DNA of 64,000 nt, from assembly GCA_021773835.1 (NCBI GenBank), contig JAJFJQ010000071.1, positions 29,171-93,170 of the forward strand, in the 5' to 3' direction. The notes under the pieces were generated by a model, which was not told the origin of the DNA, searched no databases, and saw only the letters and a list, made by a program, of their open reading frames with translations. The stretch comes from Gammaproteobacteria bacterium. GTDB taxonomy: Bacteria; Pseudomonadota; Gammaproteobacteria; Ga0077536. The translations under genes were made by a program, and so were the position numbers. Below are positions 53,827 through 61,926 of the stretch, one piece after another; positions within the stretch are counted from its first letter, which is position 1; every line of letters begins with the position of its first letter.

Positions 53827-55350
53827 ATGGCCCGCAAAACCGTTCAGTCGAACGAGGGCTCTACAGCATCGAGCCAGGTTGTGATGGACATCCACCGGAT
53901 CCAACCGTATGAGCGCAATCCGCGACACGGTCCGAATCCCGAGTACGATCGGATCAAAGATTCGATACGTCACAACGGCCTTGATCAACCGTTAGTGATC
54001 ACGCGCCGACCGGACTCAACCGACTACATCGTTCACTCGGGCGGCAACACGCGGTTAGTGATCTTGAAGGAACTCTTCGAAGAGACTGGAGATACGGGGT
54101 TTGCCGAAGTGCCGTGTTTCATCAAACTCTGGCGTTGCGAATCCAGTGTCGTATTAGCCCACCTGAGAGAAAACGACCTACGCGGGAACTTGACGTTTAT
54201 CGATAAGGCGCTAGCCGTCGAAGATACACGTCGGCTACTCGCTAATGAATTGGGTCTTGAATCGATTACGCAGCGACGCTTTGCCGCTGAACTCGCTAAA
54301 GCCGGATATCGGATCCACCGGCCAAGTCTGTCGTTGATCACCTACGCTGTAGAAACACTGTTTGAGTTGATCCCACGAGCTTTGGCAGGTGGGATGAGTC
54401 GAAATAAAATCAGGCAAACTCGGGCACTGGACCAGGCTGGCAGGGAAGTGTGGCTCTGCCACTGCGAAGGCGGCGACGGTGCGTTTGATACGGTGTTCGC
54501 TACGCTCTGCCGGCGGTACGATGCCGGGGAATGGGATAACACTGTTTTACAGGGCGCTATCGAAAATGAGATTGCTGAAGCATCGGATGCGAACCTACAA
54601 ACGATCCGAGCGGCGTTTGATGCCGCGCTTAATAAACGGAAAGTCATTATCCCCGAGTTCGTCGCGATTAAGGCTCCGCCGGAGCCAGGCAAGCGTCAGC
54701 AGAGCGATGTTGAAACGACTGTTGAGATACCTGCGATCGACAACGCGGACACGGGATCTGATCCGAACGCATTAGACGACGACTTGGCGCCCCTAGTCGC
54801 TGAAGTGGCCCTCGGATCATCGAACGGCGAAGAGCATCCGGATAGCGAGGCAGCGCGTTTACTGATTGGCTCCGTCCACGCCAAATCAAGCGATCTGAAA
54901 TCCTTGCGCGGAAGAGCGTGGACGTTAGCCGTACGGATTGCGCAGCGCAATGGGCTTGGGGACTTGGTGTTGCCGTTGTCCGGCAAAGGGCTTGGCTATG
55001 TCTTGCGCGACGTACCCGACCCGGGCCTCGCAGATAAATTGGACGACACGGCGCTTGGTCAAATTAGCATGCTCTGGTGGCAGCTTGCGGCCTGCGCGGA
55101 AATGACGGCCGCACCGCTTGACTCGGTCCTGCCTACGTTGCCCGACGATTCCATCCTGCGTCGGGCACTTGAAGACGATGATGCCGATCTATTATTCAAG
55201 AGTATCTGGACCTTGGACCCGGGCCACACTGGTTATCGACTCTGGCAATTCATGCACGATCGAGACTGGGAAGATCTGTTGGGTCTCATGGACACCTATC
55301 GTCGGATCCGCCATCTCGCGACACAAACCGGCGTTACCCTCTGGAATTAG
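53827..55350 (+). CDS. parB: ParB-family protein of integrative conjugative elements
   Basis: 507 residues. The ParB/Spo0J-like N-terminal part is clear: RIQPYERNPRHGPNPEYDRIKDSIRHNGLDQPLVI, HSGGNTRLVILKEL and AHLRENDLRGNLTFIDKALAV. A central KorB/helix-turn-helix-like region follows, then a long, variable C-terminal part. Size and gene order match the ParB-type protein (TIGR03764-like) of PFGI-1/SPI-7-like elements. It probably takes part in partition, replication or regulation of the excised circle. No ParA is encoded next to it. Confidence 0.88.
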   Translation: MARKTVQSNEGSTASSQVVMDIHRIQPYERNPRHGPNPEYDRIKDSIRHNGLDQPLVITRRPDSTDYIVHSGGNTRLVILKELFEETGDTGFAEVPCFIKLWRCESSVVLAHLRENDLRGNLTFIDKALAVEDTRRLLANELGLESITQRRFAAELAKAGYRIHRPSLSLITYAVETLFELIPRALAGGMSRNKIRQTRALDQAGREVWLCHCEGGDGAFDTVFATLCRRYDAGEWDNTVLQGAIENEIAEASDANLQTIRAAFDAALNKRKVIIPEFVAIKAPPEPGKRQQSDVETTVEIPAIDNADTGSDPNALDDDLAPLVAEVALGSSNGEEHPDSEAARLLIGSVHAKSSDLKSLRGRAWTLAVRIAQRNGLGDLVLPLSGKGLGYVLRDVPDPGLADKLDDTALGQISMLWWQLAACAEMTAAPLDSVLPTLPDDSILRRALEDDDADLLFKSIWTLDPGHTGYRLWQFMHDRDWEDLLGLMDTYRRIRHLATQTGVTLWN

Positions 55351-55354
55351 CAGC

Positions 55355-55960
55355 ATGGAAGGCACGAAGGAAGCGGATCTGGTGACCTCGGTCCTGCTGT
55401 ATGCCATGCGATGCCTCGCCGAGGGCGATCAGGCCGCCTTACGGAACATGAATTTCGGGGTCAAAGAAATCGAATCGTTACGCGAACTCCGTGTTGGCGA
55501 TCTATATCGGATCGAATCGCTACGGGCGCACTGCCTCTCCATCGCACTGAATCGGGAAGCCTATTGGCCCATGATTGATAACCTTTGTCGTCAACGCGAG
55601 ATGGAGGACACGATCCAGATGTTGATCGTTGCCGACGCACCGAAGGAAATGATGCAGGTATTGTTTGGTCTCAATCAACGCGATTACACCCGCTTGCGTC
55701 GGACTTTGATGGTTGATCCTGCCGTCGGTCGACCGCCGGAAGTGAATGACGAGACGTCGCACCGACTATGGGCGAGTTGGTCGGCACGGGTTGATGATGA
55801 CCCATCTGGCCTCTTAACGCCCGAGCAATACCTTGATATTCAGCATGAAACCGAGCTGCCGATTCGTGCCATCTGGACCCAGACACAGCGCTTTGCGCAG
55901 TACGGGCACTTGAACGGTCCGTTCGAGACAGTTCCGACGCCGGCTGGTACTGATGAATGA
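55355..55960 (+). CDS. DUF2857 family conjugative-element protein
   Basis: 201 residues. DUF2857 features: LLYAMRCLAEGDQAALRNMNFGVKEIESLRELRVGDL and LFGLNQRDYTRLRRTL, then a C-terminal region with WASWSARVDDDP and RAIWTQTQRF. The family occurs between ParB and STY4528-type genes in integrative elements. The function is unknown, possibly regulatory (FlhC-like similarity has been proposed for some members). ATG at 55355 follows the ParB stop by four bases; the last eight bases overlap the next gene. Confidence 0.85.
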   Translation: MEGTKEADLVTSVLLYAMRCLAEGDQAALRNMNFGVKEIESLRELRVGDLYRIESLRAHCLSIALNREAYWPMIDNLCRQREMEDTIQMLIVADAPKEMMQVLFGLNQRDYTRLRRTLMVDPAVGRPPEVNDETSHRLWASWSARVDDDPSGLLTPEQYLDIQHETELPIRAIWTQTQRFAQYGHLNGPFETVPTPAGTDE

Positions 55961-57209
55961 AACGCCGGTCAACCTTCGGGTAGAGACACTCGCACTCGAC
56001 ACCATTATTCAAGAGACCGTTGCGGCGGCTGAGGCGTCCATTAATGACGGGCCGGTTGATCGAATGGTTTTCCTCGGCAATCGGCATCAGTCGATCCCGA
56101 CCGCGATAGTCAAAGATCCCATCCTTGAACCGATCGATAAACTCGTCTGGATGGTGATTATGCTCGCAGTTCACGACACCGGCGGTCACAGCGCGTTCCC
56201 TGGATATGACGCAATCGGTAGATTGGCGAACGTCGCGTCGCGCTCAACGATCGCCCGGGCAATCGCGATATTGCGTTCTACGCGGTGGCTGACCTTGTGT
56301 GCGCGGCGTCGGCGGATCAACGGTCGTTTTCGAGGCCATATTTACGCGTTACATGATGAACCCATCCCGCTGGTTGATGCGCTACATCTCGATCAGCACT
56401 ATCTTTCATTTCTTCGCAGAGCTCTTGACCACGCCCACCGACGTGTCGCTTCGGTAGCGAAAGGGGTGCTCGATTCCATCGATGAAGATATCAAGTTGGG
56501 TGAGGCTCTATCTGCTCAGCCGCATCCAATTGATCGGCGCTTACAGAGTGCTATTGCAAACGACGGGTCCGTATCAGGTCGTTGTTTTGCATTGACGAGG
56601 CGTAGTGTGCAACGCCTACGTCGAGATTTGCGGCAAGCTCGCAGCCGCGCTCCGCACCATGACCAAAATTCGAACACGGTAGATCACCATGACCAAATAT
56701 CGAACTTGAGTAGTAGTATTAATAATAAAAAAAATACTACTACTACAAAATGCGCTGCGTCGAATTTTGACACTACAGGGGAAAGCGACGCGCCATTAAT
56801 CTATCCGAAACGGCTAAGCGAGAATCATCGCGACATCGCAGCGCGATACCTAAAGACCCTCAAGCCTGAACAGCGTCAGCCCGTCTTAGATGAACTCCAG
56901 GGGCGCTTCAATGCGGAAGCGAAGGGCATGAGGCCCGTGTACGATGAGATCAGCTTTCTGCAATCCCTGTGCACCTTGATGCGTCGAGGTAGGTTCCAAC
57001 CGAACTTAGGTCTGCGGGTGAGAGAGGCGAGGGAGCATCGACGACTCAACGAAATCAATCCGCGGCGTGCCGAAAAACGTCCTGCCGAAGAGACGGATGA
57101 CGAGCGCCAGATCCGAATTGCCGAAGGCCAAGCACGACTATCCGAACTCCGCCAGGTTTTACACGGCGCACCGGTGATCACAGATCAAAACCTTACGGAC
57201 GAAAATTAA
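55953..57209 (+). CDS. STY4528-family pathogenicity-island replication-like protein
   Basis: 418 residues. A helix-turn-helix region (about 80-130: GYDAIGRLANVASRSTIARAIAILRSTRWLTLCARRR) followed by a variable stretch and a C-terminal conserved part. It matches the STY4528-type protein of SPI-7/PFGI-1-like elements, predicted in replication. A low-complexity segment (about 235-270) contains a 30-base tandem duplication (HHDQNSNTVD/HHDQISNLSS) and then SSSINNKKNTTTTK encoded by an A8 run flanked by an 11-bp inverted repeat. The overlap of start with the DUF2857 gene suggests coupling. Confidence 0.82.
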   Translation: MNETPVNLRVETLALDTIIQETVAAAEASINDGPVDRMVFLGNRHQSIPTAIVKDPILEPIDKLVWMVIMLAVHDTGGHSAFPGYDAIGRLANVASRSTIARAIAILRSTRWLTLCARRRRINGRFRGHIYALHDEPIPLVDALHLDQHYLSFLRRALDHAHRRVASVAKGVLDSIDEDIKLGEALSAQPHPIDRRLQSAIANDGSVSGRCFALTRRSVQRLRRDLRQARSRAPHHDQNSNTVDHHDQISNLSSSINNKKNTTTTKCAASNFDTTGESDAPLIYPKRLSENHRDIAARYLKTLKPEQRQPVLDELQGRFNAEAKGMRPVYDEISFLQSLCTLMRRGRFQPNLGLRVREAREHRRLNEINPRRAEKRPAEETDDERQIRIAEGQARLSELRQVLHGAPVITDQNLTDEN

Positions 57210-57353
57210 CCCCAATAAGTTGGTCCCCAGGGGACCAAGCGGTTAAATCCGATTTTCAAGGCCGGCATTGAGTACTATTTCTCGATAAACCACACCTGCG
57301 TTCGATTGAATTAATCCTTGGATCCGCTGGCCGTCTTGGTGCTCACTAGCACC

Positions 57354-58151
57354 ATGAACGCAGACCCTGTCATCGACATTCCGCACGTCGACACGGTTGC
57401 CAATCGATTGGTCGAGCCGAGGCAACCCGGTGCGCTGCACGGCGAGGTGTGGTTAACACTGCAAACCTATCAAGCCGTGAATCTCGTTCACGGTCGAGCG
57501 CCTTCGGCGGATAAACCGGCGATCATCGGGCTCGTCGGATTTGCGGATCGGCTTCGGGTGATCTGGCACGCGGCACGCCACGATGATCCGTACGCGGACT
57601 GGTGGTTGATTAAAGTACACGAAGAGGTCCAATTGGTGAACGAGGGCATCGAAGCCTATCAAACAGCGATCACTGAACAATTGAACCAACTCGCCTCGAT
57701 GGACGTCAGCGTTGCGAGCTCGGAAAGACCGACCCGGGTACGTCTGCAGTTTGCGAATCCCTACGCGTACCAAGCGGCCCGCCTCCTCGCACATTACGAC
57801 CGGTTGGTGTGTGCACTGGCGACGGTTGCGCACGTCGGGCTGTTGGATCCTGAGCGTCGACAACAGATCCTGCGCGAGTGCGCACACAAGCTCCGCGGCC
57901 TATTCATGGTCCCGCAAGGTTATCGATTTTTGAAACTCGACCGCGCGACGTTCCGCGAAAGAGCGGGCAGGAGTCACGAGGCACGTCAAATCATGGGCGA
58001 ACTTCCAGAAGATATTTTGAGAGGTGAACGCCGGCCGTCGCTCGCGCCTCGCAAACGAGCGTTTCCAACCGCGATCAGCGGGCCGATGCCACCCCGCCCG
58101 ACATCGTACTCAGCGGCAGGCCGACCTGACGAAAAGAATTGCGATGGTTAA
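57354..58151 (+). CDS. TIGR03761-family conjugative-element protein
   Basis: 265 residues from ATG 57354. It matches the PFL_4669/TIGR03761 family of integrative elements: LHGEVWLTLQTYQAVNLVHGR, IIGLVGFADRLRVIWHAARHDDPYADWWLIKVHEEV, ANPYAYQAARLLAHYDRLV and LVRPQGYRF-like QGYRFLKLDR. Gene order after STY4528 is as in relatives. Function unknown. A TTG at 57318 in frame would add twelve residues; neither start has a clear ribosome site. In relatives the next genes are DUF3158 and a single-strand binding protein; here ParR-ParM follow. Confidence 0.82.
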   Translation: MNADPVIDIPHVDTVANRLVEPRQPGALHGEVWLTLQTYQAVNLVHGRAPSADKPAIIGLVGFADRLRVIWHAARHDDPYADWWLIKVHEEVQLVNEGIEAYQTAITEQLNQLASMDVSVASSERPTRVRLQFANPYAYQAARLLAHYDRLVCALATVAHVGLLDPERRQQILRECAHKLRGLFMVPQGYRFLKLDRATFRERAGRSHEARQIMGELPEDILRGERRPSLAPRKRAFPTAISGPMPPRPTSYSAAGRPDEKNCDG

Positions 58152-58231
58152 TGATTGGATCGTTCCTGGTAGGAGACTTACTCAAGCTCATGCTCTCTTT
58201 TGCGTCGTCGGGAGTGCCAGGAGGCAGCCGA

Positions 58232-58576
58232 ATGGCTAGAACGAAACCGAATGGGCGCATTGTGTTGCAACTGGACCCGCGGATCGCGCTTGAGGCAATC
58301 CTCTTGAATCGATTGGAGCGCACACCCGCAACGCGCCGACAGGAATGGCTTCGATGTTTGTTGCTTGTTGGTTTCAGGTCCGAGTGTGACGTTCTACGTG
58401 GAGTGACTGAATCGCAGAGACGGTGCATGACGATCCCGATTTCCACGTGGAACGAACGAACGACGCCGACGTCGAGTGCGTTACGACGATTCGATTCAGC
58501 GGTAGTCGCATCGCGAAGCATGCGGCCGCCTGCCGGAAATAAGCGGTTCGCCGCCTTGGCCCGAGTGATTGGGTAA
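58232..58576 (+). CDS. ParR/StbB-like partition adaptor
   Basis: 114 residues starting at the ATG that has a perfect AGGAGG seven bases upstream. The N-terminal part, RIVLQLDPRIALEAILLNRLERTPATRRQEWLRCLLLVG, is a ribbon-helix-helix-like DNA-binding pattern as in StbB/ParR. The C-terminus is Arg-rich and poorly ordered. ParR proteins bind parC repeats and cap ParM filaments. It lies 40 bases before the actin-like gene. Assignment rests on pattern plus context. Confidence 0.65.
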   Translation: MARTKPNGRIVLQLDPRIALEAILLNRLERTPATRRQEWLRCLLLVGFRSECDVLRGVTESQRRCMTIPISTWNERTTPTSSALRRFDSAVVASRSMRPPAGNKRFAALARVIG

Positions 58577-58616
58577 TGCAAAAGCGTGCGCGTCACATTA
58601 GAGGATCGCGAGCATC

Positions 58617-59639
58617 ATGACTGAACGTACCCCTATGACACCGATTGCGGCAGGCCTTGACGACGGTTATGCGTATACGAAACTCGCACTGCCCGACGGC
58701 CGCCTGCTGGTCACACCATCTCGGGCTCGGATTGGTCGTACCGCCGTAACGTGGATCAATGAAGCTGAGCAACGTGTCTTCGAGTACGAGACGGACGACG
58801 CGCTGTACTCGGTAGGCGCGTTTGACGGCGCGTCGACTCATTTCGAGGGTTACCCCTGGTCGGGTCTGAACCGGGCAATTGTGCAACACGCCTTCCAAAA
58901 AGCGGGTTTGGCCGGACATTCAGTTCATGCGGTTTCGGGACTACCAGTCAGCGCCTTCTATCGCAAGAACGGCGAACACCGCGACGATACGATCGGTAAA
59001 AAGCGAGATAGCCTCAAGATACCCGTTCAACCGATAACGGATGCGCTGCCGGTTGGGATCGCCTTTCATGAAGTGATCCCGGAAGCGCTGGCCGCCTGGT
59101 ATGACGATGTGATCATCGAGCAACGTGATGGCATCACGCTTGATGCCGATCGGGTGTCTGTACCGGTCGCCGTCGTCGATATCGGGGGACGCACGACCAA
59201 CTATGTGGTGGTTAAAGATCAAGGGGTCTTGCACGCCTCATCGGGGTCGCTCCAGTGCGGGATGATGAGCGTCAAACAGATTGTAGCAGGCGGGATCGAA
59301 GCGCGCTTTGACCTTGAAGAGATCAGCGAAGAACGCATAGATGACGCGGTGACGTACAACGTCGTGCGTCTGAAAGGCACAAACCATGACGTTACGGCGT
59401 TGGTGGCGGCGGCGAAACGCGAGGTCGTCGAACAAATTTATATGGAAACCCGTCGACAACTGGGATTGGGAGTGGAACTCGACCGAGTCCTATTCGTGGG
59501 CGGCGGTACGGTCGCATTGGCTGAGCACATTACCAACTGGTACCCACACCAAGCCGTAGCGGCACACCCAGCCTTCGCCAATGCGCGCGGCATGCTCAAG
59601 TATCTGCGCTACGTGTGCGAGGCCTCCGATGCGGCGTGA
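58617..59639 (+). CDS. parM: ParM/StbA actin-like partition ATPase
   Basis: 340 residues of the actin/Hsp70-like fold: phosphate-1 loop AAGLDDGYAYTKLAL, phosphate-2 region VAVVDIGGRTTNYVVV (about 180-195) and adenosine motif VLFVGGGTVALA (about 298-310). It resembles the StbA/ParM and Alp families that form ATP-dependent filaments to push replicated DNA apart. With the upstream ParR-like gene it makes a type II partition module. A second in-frame ATG at 58635 has no ribosome site. Such modules are unusual in PFGI-1-type elements. Confidence 0.85.
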   Translation: MTERTPMTPIAAGLDDGYAYTKLALPDGRLLVTPSRARIGRTAVTWINEAEQRVFEYETDDALYSVGAFDGASTHFEGYPWSGLNRAIVQHAFQKAGLAGHSVHAVSGLPVSAFYRKNGEHRDDTIGKKRDSLKIPVQPITDALPVGIAFHEVIPEALAAWYDDVIIEQRDGITLDADRVSVPVAVVDIGGRTTNYVVVKDQGVLHASSGSLQCGMMSVKQIVAGGIEARFDLEEISEERIDDAVTYNVVRLKGTNHDVTALVAAAKREVVEQIYMETRRQLGLGVELDRVLFVGGGTVALAEHITNWYPHQAVAAHPAFANARGMLKYLRYVCEASDAA

Positions 59640-59654
59640 GGTTAACGCACTAGA

Positions 59655-59694
59655 CGAATTCATCCGTCGTCACTGCGGTTCAGTGGCAATCGAG
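59655..59694 (+). repeat. Leader motif, copy A
   Basis: CGAATTCATCCGT followed by the hairpin CACTG-CGGTT-CAGTG and GGCAATCGAG. The same arrangement, with different stem bases, occurs at 63140-63180. It lies directly behind the ParM stop codon. Confidence 0.6.
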
Positions 59695-59783
59695 GCACCT
59701 TCGGGCCGTGCAACAGGTGCACAGCGGCATACTTATTGTCGTCGGCCCGTCTTCAGGAAGCCCGTTGGTTTCCATTTCCATCA

Positions 59784-59811
59784 CCCTGCCGGGCAAGTCT
59801 TCCCGTCAGGG
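59784..59811 (+). promoter_or_regulatory. Leader hairpin before DUF3577 gene
   Basis: CCCTG...CGGG-loop-CCCG...CAGGG, with AAG/CTT extending the inner stem. It ends 41 bases before the DUF3577 start codon. Two further genes in this block have a hairpin of the same design at nearly the same distance. Confidence 0.6.
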
Positions 59812-59851
59812 ATGTGCTTGCTTCCCCAATTACGTTTAAGGAGAAAGCGCT

Positions 59852-60256
59852 ATGTCAACTAACGAAACAACGAAGTATTTCGATCTTCATATTAACGGGA
59901 TCGGTTATCTCAATCGGATCCGTGAAGTGACGCCGAAAGAGGGCTCGCCCTTTTTAAGCGTCACGATCGCGGCCCTTCGGGGAAGCGTCGATAACGCCGA
60001 GTACACCTACTTTGAGTGTCGCGTGTCGGGCAAGCAGGCGCAGGAAATCGTGCGTCAGCTGAAACCGGCCGCCGAGGGTGAGTTGAAAGTCTTGATCGGC
60101 TTCACACTCAGTGATCTCTTTGCTGAGTCCTTCACCTTCAAAAACGGTGATAAGGCCGGTGAGACCGGTATTAGCTTGAAGTCCCGACTCCTACGCGTTG
60201 CGTGGGCCAAGGTCGACGGGCAGCCGTTCTACAAGGCCGAAGTCGCCGCGGCGTAA
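59852..60256 (+). CDS. DUF3577 (STY4534-family) conjugative-element protein
   Basis: 134 residues, with KYFDLHINGIGYLNRIREV at the start and FLSVTIAALRGSVDNAEYTYFECRVSGKQAQEIVRQL as in DUF3577/STY4534 proteins. An OB-fold or single-strand-binding role has been suggested for this family in integrative elements. AAGGAG is eight bases before the ATG. A 11-bp perfect stem GGCCGGGTAAC-TAA-GTTACCCGGCC follows the stop codon and may end the transcript. Confidence 0.88.
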   Translation: MSTNETTKYFDLHINGIGYLNRIREVTPKEGSPFLSVTIAALRGSVDNAEYTYFECRVSGKQAQEIVRQLKPAAEGELKVLIGFTLSDLFAESFTFKNGDKAGETGISLKSRLLRVAWAKVDGQPFYKAEVAAA

Positions 60257-60266
60257 ATCAACGGTC

Positions 60267-60291
60267 GGCCGGGTAACTAAGTTACCCGGCC
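60267..60291 (+). terminator. Hairpin after DUF3577 gene
   Basis: GGCCGGGTAAC / GTTACCCGGCC, 11 bp perfect with a TAA loop, 11 bases after the stop codon, followed by ATCTTTAC. A strong stem with a weak T-tract; terminator or 3'-end stabiliser. Confidence 0.6.
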
Positions 60292-60301
60292 ATCTTTACA
60301 A

Positions 60302-60328
60302 CCCAGCGGGGGATCCTTCCCCTGCGGG
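60302..60328 (+). promoter_or_regulatory. Leader hairpin before RadC-like gene
   Basis: CCC-AGC-GGGG-loop GATCCTT-CCCC-TGC-GGG, built like the hairpins before the DUF3577 and DUF6573 genes. It ends 33 bases before the start codon, and the loop carries GGA. Confidence 0.6.
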
Positions 60329-60360
60329 TTCGATCTCCCGTCTGATCGAGGAGATCCATC

Positions 60361-60852
60361 ATGAAGCAATCGAAGGATCGGTTCGCCGATCTGAAACCAT
60401 CAGCGCTTAACGAAGAGGAGAAACGATCGTTGGTCGATTTGTCGATGAAATTATTGGCTAGCAAACATCGTGTCGGTAGTGCGTTGTGCAACGCGACGGA
60501 GACGCGGCAATTTTTGTGTATTCGGCTGGCTGAGTATCGCCATGAGGTCTTTGGTTGTCTCTTCTTAGACACTCGACATCGGATCATCGCGCTGCGTGAG
60601 TTGTTCCAAGGCACGATTGATGGTGCGTCGGTTTATCCGCGCGTTGTCGTCCAGCAAGCCTTGGACGTCAACGCGGCGGCGACGATCTTTTTCCATAATC
60701 ATCCGTCAGGTGTCGCTGAGCCGAGCCTTGCAGACGAGGCAATCACGCGAAGGCTTAAGGACGCCTTAGCACTGGTTGACATACGCGTGCTGGATCACCT
60801 CGTGGTCTCGGCCGGTGAGAGCGTTTCATTTGCTGAACGTGGTCTGCTTTGA
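60361..60852 (+). CDS. RadC-like JAB domain protein
   Basis: 163 residues of the RadC family without the N-terminal helix-hairpin-helix part. The JAB motif is intact: [17 protein letters not shown] with His-x-His-Pro-Ser-Gly and the following Ser/Asp, plus [14 protein letters not shown]. RadC-like short forms are common on conjugative elements; activity is uncertain. Start ATG has GAGGAG eight bases upstream. It stands between DUF3577 and DUF6573 genes. Confidence 0.92.
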   Translation: MKQSKDRFADLKPSALNEEEKRSLVDLSMKLLASKHRVGSALCNATETRQFLCIRLAEYRHEVFGCLFLDTRHRIIALRELFQGTIDGASVYPRVVVQQALDVNAAATIFFHNHPSGVAEPSLADEAITRRLKDALALVDIRVLDHLVVSAGESVSFAERGLL

Positions 60853-60869
60853 CTTAAACTTTTATCCAA

Positions 60870-60903
60870 CCCTGTCCGGGAAGCTTGTTCTTCCCTGGCA
60901 GGG
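60870..60903 (+). promoter_or_regulatory. Leader hairpin before DUF6573 gene
   Basis: CCCTG (60870-60874), GGGAAG (60878-60883), loop CTTGTT, CTTCCC (60890-60895), CAGGG (60899-60903): 5 + 6 perfect base pairs. It ends 43 bases before the start codon. Confidence 0.7.
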
Positions 60904-60946
60904 AAGGAGGTGTAGCCCGGACACCATCCAATGAAGGAGCAAATCC

Positions 60947-61375
60947 ATGTCTAACACCTCAAACGAACAGTCTGTCGAGTATTTCTTCGGCAATGTGATA
61001 TCTACTTATACCAGAGCGCAGGCCATCGAAGACGGCGTGCTGATTGATCCGGGTGATATGGCCAAGGAGGCTGGCATCGTCTGGCCTGTTGCATTGACTG
61101 CGGGAGCTTGGGCGGACTGTGTTGCCTGGACTGACGAGGATAGTGAGCAACAAGTCTATCAAGATCAATCGGGTCGCCTGTGGGATGTTATTTACATGGC
61201 ATCGCATGCCATTCGTACCTGCAAGCGCCAGACCAACGCGTTGTCATTCCAACTTTATCGGGTACCCCGTGACGGGAAGTCGACGGAGTCGGTGTTGTCG
61301 ACGCTTAAATTGATCGTCGGTCCCGGCGACGCCGGAGAGCCGGTGATCACTATGCTGCTGCCGCATGAAGACTGA
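60947..61375 (+). CDS. DUF6573 family protein
   Basis: 142 residues. The stretch VISTYTRAQAIEDGVLIDP followed by EAGIVWPVALTAGAWADCVAW and GRLWDVIYMASHAIR is the pattern of DUF6573, a small family common on plasmids and conjugative elements with no known function. AAGGAG is eight bases before the ATG, and a strong hairpin lies in the leader. Confidence 0.85.
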   Translation: MSNTSNEQSVEYFFGNVISTYTRAQAIEDGVLIDPGDMAKEAGIVWPVALTAGAWADCVAWTDEDSEQQVYQDQSGRLWDVIYMASHAIRTCKRQTNALSFQLYRVPRDGKSTESVLSTLKLIVGPGDAGEPVITMLLPHED

Positions 61376-61438
61376 AGCGTAGATTCACCGCTCGTCTTTG
61401 AAGTGATCGATTTAGTGAATTGTGAGGATCGCCGTTCT

Positions 61439-61463
61439 CACCGGGGAGATTTTCTCCCTGGTG
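61439..61463. other. Hairpin of the leader type without an adjacent gene
   Basis: CACC (61439-61442), GGGAGA (61444-61449), TTT loop, TCTCCC (61453-61458), GGTG (61460-61463): built like the gene-leader hairpins. TGGTGTGTAAC at 61459-61469 is repeated at 61860-61870 before csrA. It lies behind the DUF6573 gene and overlaps the degraded end of the nuclease remnant. Confidence 0.6.
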
Positions 61464-61579
61464 TGTAACGGCTTGATCAATTAGCCGTAAAACTTCGGCG
61501 TCAGTCTCACAGTTTCGCGTTCCAGATTGAAAGCTAGTCTCACAACGGATTGCTGTGGAGCCAATGATCTGGTTCAAGG

Positions 61580-61780
61580 TCTTGACAGCGATCTCACCGC
61601 AAGCCCAAACTTCCTCTTCACGAACGTGTGCTTGTTTGCCTTACGGCGCGTCAATTCTATAGTGACGGACATCAATATTGTCGATGTGAATACTATCCCC
61701 ATCGATTACATGGGCCGCCCATTAATTTCATTGGCGATTACGTTCACCGTTAAAAACATCAATAATAGAAACCACTTCAT
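61580..61780 (-). pseudogene. Broken staphylococcal-nuclease-like (SNase) gene
   Basis: The minus strand starts with a clear signal peptide, MKWFLLLMFLTVNVIA, then runs to a stop after 24 codons. One base shift (near 61711) restores HVIDGDSIHIDNIDVRHYRIDAP, then TAA (61643-61641), then GKQAHVREEEVWACGEIAVKTLNQIIGSTAIRCE. This is a SNase fold: VIDGD carries the metal Asp, VR the catalytic Arg, and IDAP-(E)-G the second metal Asp. The in-frame stop replaces exactly the codon for the catalytic Glu. Sequence beyond 61,580 no longer resembles the family. It thus has at least one frameshift and one nonsense mutation, probably recent because the rest is well preserved. It may be a remnant of a nuclease entry gene. 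Confidence 0.75.
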
Positions 61781-61926
61781 ACGATAGATCCTGATCCGCG
61801 CAGCTCGTCTAGGTGAAAGGCGTGTTCATTTATAGGAAATATTCCCCCTGCTTATCGATTGGTGTGTAACAGCCTATTCGGCGCATCGATTTACGCGTAA
61901 GAAATACAAAAGCCAAGGAGGACATT

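Noticed and set aside
56700..56750. Possible CRISPR-like or microsatellite array from TAG/TAC triplets
   Set aside because: The repeats are short triplets in a coding frame and not direct repeats with spacers. No CRISPR array was seen anywhere in the window.
61527..61787. 86-residue frame on the plus strand
   Set aside because: It is the antisense of the SNase-like remnant, which explains its apparent regularity.
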